Origin: Bacteroides timonensis
Lineage (GTDB): Bacteria > Bacteroidota > Bacteroidia > Bacteroidales > Bacteroidaceae
Direction of reading: 5' to 3'
Assembly (NCBI RefSeq): GCF_000513195.1
Contig: NZ_CBVI010000033.1
Location: 1-64,000 of the forward strand
DNA length: 64,000 bases
Shown here: in pieces, positions 58,066-64,000 of the stretch
Position numbering within the stretch: the first letter of the stretch is position 1
How the letters are laid out: each line of letters begins with the position of its first letter
Notes under the pieces: model-generated
Seen by the model: the letters and a program-made list of their open reading frames with translations, nothing else
Database searches by the model: none
What the model was told of the DNA's origin: nothing
Program-made: the position numbers and the translations under genes

Positions 58066-59685
58066 TTATTCTTTTTCCGTAATGCACATGGACTGCCCGT
58101 TGGCGGGATGAATGAACTCTATGGATTCAGCGTGCAGATAGAGCCTTTTGCCTTTCTTTCCATAAAGCTCGTCGCCTATGATGGGGCAATGCAGTCCTGA
58201 CGGATGTGCCGCATGTACGCGAAGTTGGTGAGTACGTCCCGTATGGGGATAAAAGGCTATACGCGTATATTTGTCCGTACGTTCGAGAACCTGATAATAA
58301 GTGATGGCAGGCTTGCCATATTGTGTGTCTACCATTTGCCGGGGGCGGTCCAATGGATTGGGGCAAAGCGGTAGTTCAATAGTGCCCTCATCTTCCGGGA
58401 CGATACCATCGAGCAAGGCTATGTACTTCTTCCGGATACTACGATTCTTGAATTGTGCCTGTAAGTGTTGGTGCGTTTTCTTATCTTTGGCAATGATTAA
58501 AAGTCCTGATGTAGCCATATCCAGCCGATGTACGATCATGGGACCATCTGCTTCCGGATAAGCCTTTCTTGCCAGGTCGTATATAGACGTCTGTCTCTCT
58601 TTTCCGGGTACTGAAAGCATTCCGGCAGGCTTATTAATAATCAATAGCCATTGGTCTTCATAAACTATATTCAATTTTTCATTGCCTCGTTCCGCCTCCT
58701 GTTGCATAGGATTCGCTTCTACCTCCAATCCCTGCAACATGTGCCGGAGAATTGGTTCGCATTTGCCCTTACAGGCTGGATAGTAATAACCGTGATGCCG
58801 CACTTCGTTTCTGGGAGAATTACCCCACCAGAATTCGGCCATAGCTATCGGTTTCCAATGATGCAGATAAGCTTGTTGTAGCAATTTAGGAGCGGCACAT
58901 TCACCCGCACCGGCGGGAGGAGTCTTATGTATGGTTTGCTCGAATATGTCGCGTAAAGTTATCACTTCTCCCTGATAGTTCAACATTCTGAATTGTTCGA
59001 ATAGTTGTTGTTGCAAGGCGGCAGAGCGGACTTTACGTTCTCCTTTCAGCTCCTGTATTTGTTTTTCCCAATTACCTACTTCTACCTGCAAGGAGGCTAT
59101 CTTATCTTTCCAGGAGCGTTCCAATCGCTTATATTCTGCCTTCTGGAACTGGCTCTCTCGTATCAGGTCAGCTTCTTCCTTTGCATCAAGCTGACCTGTT
59201 TTTCTGAGCAATTCTCTTTTATCTTTTGCTTCTTTCAATTGTATCTTGGCAATTGACAATGCATCTTGTGCAGATTGGGTGGTCTGGGTAAGATCTGATA
59301 ACAGGTCAATATATTTCTTATCCTCTTCCAACCGACGGATACGACGGTTGATAGCGGATATGTTTTCTTCTTCTATTTTGAAGAAGCCTTGAGGTTGCAA
59401 TAAATCGTACACGGGAGGTACAAAATACGGATGTATATTCTTTCCGGCTAACATGCCCGAAAAGGCGGTTAAATAACCTATGCTTCCATCTTCGGTTTGC
59501 ACTATCAGCACTCCGAACATCTTCCCCTGGCTTAATTCCTCTTGCCAGTCGCTTTGCTTGCTGAGGTAGTTTTGTACCTCTTCCGCCGCCATTACACACA
59601 ATGGATGAGGAGTATAACAGAAAGGATAAGTAAACCTTTCCGGAAGTGGAATATCGCTGATTGAAGTAGTAAAACGGTGCAACAT
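58066..59685 (-). CDS. RluA-family 23S rRNA/tRNA pseudouridine synthase with N-terminal extension
   Basis: This 539-aa protein has the RluA catalytic domain in its C-terminal third: VHRLDMATSGLLIIAKD with the catalytic Asp, and PHTGRTHQLRVH. The N-terminal 330 residues contain a coiled coil (about 120-220) and Cys/His near CAAPKLLQQAYLHHWKP. The long form is common in this group; which uridine is modified cannot be told. The ATG is 7 nt after the -7 box TATCTTTG (59700-59693, minus), a short leader. Confidence 0.88.
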   Translation of the reverse strand: MLHRFTTSISDIPLPERFTYPFCYTPHPLCVMAAEEVQNYLSKQSDWQEELSQGKMFGVLIVQTEDGSIGYLTAFSGMLAGKNIHPYFVPPVYDLLQPQGFFKIEEENISAINRRIRRLEEDKKYIDLLSDLTQTTQSAQDALSIAKIQLKEAKDKRELLRKTGQLDAKEEADLIRESQFQKAEYKRLERSWKDKIASLQVEVGNWEKQIQELKGERKVRSAALQQQLFEQFRMLNYQGEVITLRDIFEQTIHKTPPAGAGECAAPKLLQQAYLHHWKPIAMAEFWWGNSPRNEVRHHGYYYPACKGKCEPILRHMLQGLEVEANPMQQEAERGNEKLNIVYEDQWLLIINKPAGMLSVPGKERQTSIYDLARKAYPEADGPMIVHRLDMATSGLLIIAKDKKTHQHLQAQFKNRSIRKKYIALLDGIVPEDEGTIELPLCPNPLDRPRQMVDTQYGKPAITYYQVLERTDKYTRIAFYPHTGRTHQLRVHAAHPSGLHCPIIGDELYGKKGKRLYLHAESIEFIHPANGQSMCITEKE

Positions 59686-59725
59686 AATGGTGCAAAGATA
59701 CTACATTCTTTGGGTATCTGTGAAG

Positions 59726-61146
59726 TTATCCGGCAGAAAAGAATTCCTCGCTTTCATTATGGTAGGGTAGGCGGAAAGTGAATCGGCTTCCTTTTCCAAT
59801 CTCTGAAGCCACACTAATCTTCCCACCGAGTTTTTCCGCAATTACCATGCTGATGGAAAGTCCCAGCCCCGTGCCTTGAACAAATTCATCTTGTTTGTAG
59901 AAGCGTTCGAATATCATTCGTTGTTCTTCTTTCGGAATACCTTTGCCGGTATCTTCTACGTAAATGGAGACTTCGTATGTTGAAAAATCAATTTCATAGC
60001 CCAGTTTGATGTATCCTGATTTGGTAAACTTAGTGGCATTATTCAGGAAGTTAGTCATAATCTGACTGAGGCGGTTCACGTCCGTATTGATGAAGAATGC
60101 GGCATCGGGCACTTCTTTGATGAACTCTATTTCCTTGGGTATTAATAAGGAATGTGTCAAATACATACTATCCACCCAATTATTCAGATTACACGTTGAA
60201 TAGGAGAAAGTCATGTTGCCCGATTCGATACGGGAGAGTTCCAGTATATCATTGATGAGTTTCAGAAGCAATTCGCAATTCGTATTGATCGTATTGATGA
60301 AATCAGCTTTCTCTTCATCGGGGAGGTCGTCTTCGCTGACAAGTAAGTTGGAGAACCCCACAATTGCATTAAGTGGAGTACGTATTTCATGGCTCATATT
60401 TGCGAGGAAAGATTGCTTCAGTTCTGCCTCTATCGCCAGGTCTTTTGCTCTCATGAGTTCCTCTTCTTTGTCCTTGAAGTGTTGCACATTGGTGATTAAG
60501 CCTATAATGGAGGCCGTTTCCGCCATTGCCTCCGTGGGATTGACATAACGGAGTTCATACCAGATATACCCTTTACCATTAAAGTTGCACCGGCATTGGG
60601 TGTGCGTTTTGGAATCCGGTTGGTTTTTCACATGATAAAACGTGTTCAACACATCCACTCTGTCTTCCGGATGTATCGCTTCGGCCATTTCTTGTAGGGT
60701 GAAAGCACGGAAAGGCATATCCAGATGCTCAAAGAATTCTTTATCACAGATGAAAGCATTTGTTTTCTCTATGTATTTCCAGGCATAAATGTTGCTCTTT
60801 TCGAGTGATAGCGATAATAATTCCTTTTCCCTGGTTAGTTCCCTTTGGGCGGTGCGCTTTCTTTTAGACTCTCTGACATAGAGAAGTAGCGGATAGATGA
60901 TGAAAAAACAAATGGAAGAGAGAGCCAGAATAATGATACAAATAAAAAGAGGCTTGTACTTGGCTTGGAAAGGTATCTTGATTACAATATAATCTTGTGG
61001 ATGTTCTTCAACTTCAACGTTGGTTTCTGTTTTCTGAATATCTTGGGGTTCAGCGTACTGGGGGCTACCGCATGCATCTTTGTAAATAGGACAAAGAAGA
61101 TCAGAATAACCGAAACTCTTTTCAGTAGCTGATAGCGTTTTTTCAT
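59726..61146 (-). pseudogene. two-component sensor kinase split by a frameshift
   Basis: Frame 1 from MKKRYQLLKRVSVILIFF (61146) encodes a signal/membrane start, then stops after the C-run at 61064-61060. Frame 2 continues with YAEPQDIQKTETNVE, a second membrane helix (FICIIILALSSICFFIIY), a PAS-like domain (HPEDRVDVLNTF, GKGYIWYELRYV), the HisKA box (ANMSHEIRTPLNAIVGFS) and HATPase boxes (LNNATKF, VEDTGKGIP, GTGLGLSIS) to 59726. One extra C restores one frame. It may be an assembly error, a phase-variable tract or a real mutation. No response regulator lies beside it. Confidence 0.8.
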
Positions 61147-61236
61147 AGAGTCAGATTTTGGAGTTATATTATTTGTCATAAAAGCATGTACCTATATCTT
61201 ATTAACAATGAGAATTCTGAAGAATAACTCATTTTG

Positions 61237-61271
61237 CAAATGTACATGAATATTTTTAATTCTTGCACAAA
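61237..61271 (-). promoter_or_regulatory. promoter of the sensor kinase gene
   Basis: On the minus strand TTTG (61271-61268) and TACATTTG (61244-61237) are 23 nt apart, 91 nt before the ATG at 61146 and 58 nt before the upstream ATG at 61179. Confidence 0.65.
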
Positions 61272-61392
61272 TAAATAAAAATGTGAGAATTAACTTGTTT
61301 TATGCCCGAATAGCAGATTCTTTTCGTCTTAAAAAAAGGCTATTTTAATGTAAATCTTATTTTTTTTATTTTATATACTGATTTTTCGCAAT

Positions 61393-62322
61393 TCACGGCT
61401 TGGCCAGATAGTAACATTGGTGGTCGTATAAATGTCCATCGTAGGTTAACTCGGCCTGATGGAGAGTGCCTTCATAAATAAAACCGTGGCGTTTCAAAAC
61501 CTGTTGCGAGCGCTCGTTATGGGGATAGCAATTTGCGGTGATGAGGCTTAGTTGGAGGGTGTTGAATCCGTAATCGAGAACAGATTGCACCGCTTCCGTC
61601 ATGTAGCCCTTTCCCCAATGGGATTCATCGAGCCAGTATCCCAGCATGCGTGCTTGCGGGTTTTCACGCTTGGGATCTGGGATGATACCGACTGAACCGA
61701 TCAAACGTCCGTCTTCTTTTAGGATGATAGCCCATATTCCGGACTGGGATATAAATACGGAACGAAGGATTTCTTGTGATTCTTCTAAGGAACCGTGAGG
61801 TTTCCAGCCGGCATTGTGTCCTATATTCGGATTCTGGCAACATTTAAAGAAGGCTTCCGCATCACTTTCCCCGAAAGGGCGTAATAGTAGCCGTTCCGTT
61901 TCAATCAGAGCATCCGGTTCGTTACCGGTTTCTTCCTTCCTGTATACACATTCCACTCGATTGCCATCCGGATCGAGTATGACGCTTTCGAAATATCCAT
62001 CGCCCGAAGTCCGCGGTTCGCCGGCTATGGTATACCCATCGCTACGGAGTTGTTCAGTAGTGCGGAAAACGTCTTCTTTGCTTTGGAAAGAGAGAGCAAA
62101 GTGCGTGAGTCCCAATTTGTTCTCTTCTATCAGAGTGTTTTGCACATCTGTACGGCTCATTAATTCTAATGCCGCGCCATCATCAAAATAAATGAAATAG
62201 GACTCGAAACCCTTTTTCGGATTGATGTATTTTTCATTGCTTGTTCCGTTAAAGTAGCGGATATAAAACTCTCTCAATTCTTCCAGGCGAAAAGTCCAGA
62301 TGGCGATATGATGTATTTTCAT
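61393..62322 (-). CDS. VOC (glyoxalase) and GNAT acetyltransferase fusion protein
   Basis: This 309-aa protein joins two domains. Residues 1-130 are a VOC/glyoxalase unit (MKIHHIAIWTFRLEELREFY ... SVILDPDGNRVECV), with metal-ligand positions His5 and Glu. Residues 139-309 are a RimJ/RimL-type GNAT (ALIETERLLLRPFGESD, WLDESHWGKGYMTEAVQSVL). The fusion is in one unbroken frame. The linked functions suggest detoxification or antibiotic inactivation by a small molecule-binding VOC and an acetyltransferase; this is inference. A -7 box TATATTTG lies at 62387-62380. Confidence 0.88.
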   Translation of the reverse strand: MKIHHIAIWTFRLEELREFYIRYFNGTSNEKYINPKKGFESYFIYFDDGAALELMSRTDVQNTLIEENKLGLTHFALSFQSKEDVFRTTEQLRSDGYTIAGEPRTSGDGYFESVILDPDGNRVECVYRKEETGNEPDALIETERLLLRPFGESDAEAFFKCCQNPNIGHNAGWKPHGSLEESQEILRSVFISQSGIWAIILKEDGRLIGSVGIIPDPKRENPQARMLGYWLDESHWGKGYMTEAVQSVLDYGFNTLQLSLITANCYPHNERSQQVLKRHGFIYEGTLHQAELTYDGHLYDHQCYYLAKP

Positions 62323-62409
62323 GCGATATAATAGTTTGAATATCTGTTCTTTGTAGTTAATTAAAAACTACTTTTCATGCAAATATAATGATTATTCCTC
62401 ATAAAAGCC

Positions 62410-62417
62410 TACCTTTG
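62410..62417 (+). promoter_or_regulatory. -7 box (TACCTTTG) of the helicase gene
   Basis: The box fits TAnnTTTG and lies 17 nt before the ATG at 62435. Confidence 0.6.
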
Positions 62418-62434
62418 CGCCCTAATTAAAAGAA

Positions 62435-63871
62435 ATGATGACATTTAAACAGATGAATATTTCGGAGCCGGTGTGCCGTGCGCTCCTTGAAAAAAACTAT
62501 TCTACTCCTACTCTTATACAAGAACAAGCCATACCGGAAGCCCTGACAGGGCGTGATCTATTAGGACTGGCTCAAACCGGAACCGGTAAAACGGCGGCAT
62601 TCGCCATACCTATCATAGAACAATTGCTTGCTGACCCCACATCTCAGCAGAAAGGTGCTCCACGTAAGATTCGTGCTCTTATCCTTACTCCAACGCGTGA
62701 GTTGGCAATCCAGATTGATGAATCGCTGGCAGACTATACACGATATACCACGTTGCGCCATACCGTTATTTTCGGTGGGGTAAAGCAGAAGTCGCAAACC
62801 GATGAATTGCGTGCCGGAACGGATATCCTGACGGCCACTCCCGGTCGTTTGCTCGATTTGATGTCACAAGGATTTATCCGCCTCGACCATGTGCGGCACT
62901 TCGTGCTTGACGAAGCTGATCGTATGCTCGATATGGGATTCATCCATGATGTGAAGCGCTTGTTGCCTAAGCTCCCGCCCAAGAAGCAAACCTTGTTCTT
63001 TTCGGCTACCATGCCTGATAGTATTGACCGCCTGGCTAAAAGTTTATTGCGCAATCCGGCGAGGGTGGAAGTCACTCCGGCATCCAGCGTAGTGGAAATA
63101 ATCAGCCAGTCCGTCTATCGTGTAGAAAAGCCTCAGAAGAAGGAATTGTTGGCACAACTATTACTCGGAGAGGCCGGACATCAGGTACTTGTATTTTCCC
63201 GTACCAAACATGGGGCAGATAATATAGCGCGCTATTTATCACGTCGTGGCATCACTTGTGAAAGTATCCATGGAGATAAGTCACAAAATTCCCGTCAGCG
63301 TGCATTGAGTAATTTCAAGGAAGGTCGTTCCAATGTAATTATCGCTACGGATATTGCGGCACGCGGTATTGATATCAAAGGTTTGGATTTGGTTCTCAAC
63401 TACGATTTGCCCGATGTGCCGGAAACTTATGTCCATCGTATCGGACGTACGGGACGTGCAGGTTGCGAGGGACGTGCCATTGCCTTTTGTTCGGGTGAAG
63501 AAGTGCCGATGTTGCGTGAGATAGAGAAACTTACAGGTATCAAACTGGAGCAACGGAAACATGATTTACCGCCTTTGGAGGAGACGAAAACAGCTCCGGT
63601 TGCCAATGTTGCACGAAAGGTACAGGCGAAAGCACCGGCAGATAAGCAACAAGGCAAGCAGAACAATAAGAGGCGGGAGAGCAGAAAGCCTGCCGAACCC
63701 TTGAAGAATACTCAGCAAGCAACGGTTGTTGCCGAAAAGCCCAAACGTCATAATCGTCCGGCGAAACCGATATTAGTCCGCGAATCGCGACAAAAGCAAT
63801 CGGCGGATAAAACGGAGCAAGCATCCAGTCGTTCGGCAAAGTTGCGTTCGCGTTATGAAAATTATGAATGA
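62435..63871 (+). CDS. DEAD-box RNA helicase, RhlE-like
   Basis: This 478-aa protein has the Q motif (MTFKQMNIS, PTLIQEQAIP), Walker A AQTGTGKT (46-53), PTRELAIQ, TPGRLLDL, VLDEADRMLDMGF, SAT, and HRIGRTGRAG, all helicase motifs. The C-terminal 110 residues are basic and low-complexity (KQQGKQNNKRRESRKP), typical of RhlE-type RNA binding in ribosome assembly or mRNA remodelling. The second codon is also ATG (62438). A -7 box lies at 62410. It is the last gene of the window. Confidence 0.95.
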   Translation: MMTFKQMNISEPVCRALLEKNYSTPTLIQEQAIPEALTGRDLLGLAQTGTGKTAAFAIPIIEQLLADPTSQQKGAPRKIRALILTPTRELAIQIDESLADYTRYTTLRHTVIFGGVKQKSQTDELRAGTDILTATPGRLLDLMSQGFIRLDHVRHFVLDEADRMLDMGFIHDVKRLLPKLPPKKQTLFFSATMPDSIDRLAKSLLRNPARVEVTPASSVVEIISQSVYRVEKPQKKELLAQLLLGEAGHQVLVFSRTKHGADNIARYLSRRGITCESIHGDKSQNSRQRALSNFKEGRSNVIIATDIAARGIDIKGLDLVLNYDLPDVPETYVHRIGRTGRAGCEGRAIAFCSGEEVPMLREIEKLTGIKLEQRKHDLPPLEETKTAPVANVARKVQAKAPADKQQGKQNNKRRESRKPAEPLKNTQQATVVAEKPKRHNRPAKPILVRESRQKQSADKTEQASSRSAKLRSRYENYE

Positions 63872-64000
63872 TTGACTCTAGTTTATCTAAATACTTAAAG
63901 TTGTATTTCTTAATAAATGAACTTGTAAAATAAATTGGCTTTTATGCTTCTTGTTTTGTTCGAAAAGAAGAAAAAAGGTGATAGTTAAGTACATAGAAAA
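63872..64000. other. non-coding end of the window
   Basis: No ORF, hairpin or promoter was seen in these 129 bases after the helicase stop. Confidence 0.6.

Overview
The window looks like chromosomal DNA of a gut Bacteroides (Bacteroidota). It carries a SusC/SusD outer-membrane importer with surface lipoproteins, secreted polysaccharide-active enzymes (heparinase II/III-like, GH28, a propeller glycosidase-like protein), a tiny Hc1-like protein and many promoters with the Bacteroides -33 TTTG / -7 TAnnTTTG boxes in place of sigma70 boxes. Shine-Dalgarno sequences are poor or absent, as usual in this phylum. No rRNA, phage, integrase, transposase gene or CRISPR array was seen.

Layout. 1-4.3 kb: repeats, a secreted propeller protein and two adjacent L,D-transpeptidases. 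4.4-10.9 kb (minus): a four-gene SusC-SusD-lipoprotein-lipoprotein operon resembling the BT2261-BT2264 type, followed by a decayed remnant of another susD. 11.4-22.8 kb: dinB, heparinase II/III-like protein, YccF, an unlisted 47-aa ORF, then a LytTR regulator / TonB receptor / DUF2141 / transglutaminase cluster and cutC. 22.9-25.2 kb (minus): zapB-like, zapA and rny (RNase Y). 25.3-28.7 kb is a decay zone: a 30-bp hairpin, a group II intron lacking its protein gene, an ogt gene next to a frameshifted Ada-type regulator, and a truncated hydrolase abutting the tail of another gene. 28.7-36.2 kb: MTA/SAH-type nucleosidase, phosphodiester glycosidase-like protein, queD-queE, calcineurin-like phosphoesterase, tRNA-Trp, UDG-superfamily glycosylase and a KamA-family radical SAM protein. 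36.9-44.4 kb: Na+/alanine symporter, AlbA-domain protein, Hc1-like protein, a radical SAM/DUF4130 pair linked to DNA repair, MgtC and a lytic transglycosylase. 44.4-54.9 kb: small enzymes, several acetyltransferases, a K+ channel, an SGNH-SDR-MaoC operon, an MFS carrier and an HD hydrolase. 55-64 kb: nfo, GH28, RluA, a frameshifted sensor kinase, a VOC-GNAT fusion and an RhlE-like helicase.

The most unusual content is between the genes. Six intergenic sites hold short tandem arrays whose unit is exactly 22 nt (12-121, 2159-2246, 14708-14795, 39166-39253, 52385-52472, 57586-57695). Three share a CTGTCG-like core; the others have unrelated sequences but the same period. A second class is long inverted repeats whose arms are built from about three tandem 7-10 nt words and which can be nested like shells (131-267, 36360-36544, 49170-49259, 55842-55922, 57388-57481, 57752-58008). 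Two sites carry the same 20-nt outer shell (131-150 and 57752-57771, identical) around different inner shells, and both lie next to a 22-nt array. Some of these palindromes sit between convergent genes and probably terminate transcription; the modular build and the fixed 22-nt period are not explained by that.

Functional threads: scavenging (peptide- or glycan-type SusCD, GH28, heparinase-like, propeller protein), envelope remodelling (two L,D-transpeptidases, a lytic transglycosylase, ZapA/ZapB-like), nucleic-acid repair (dinB, ogt, a second MGMT-fold protein, nfo, UDG-like, radical SAM/DUF4130) and queuosine precursor synthesis (queD, queE).
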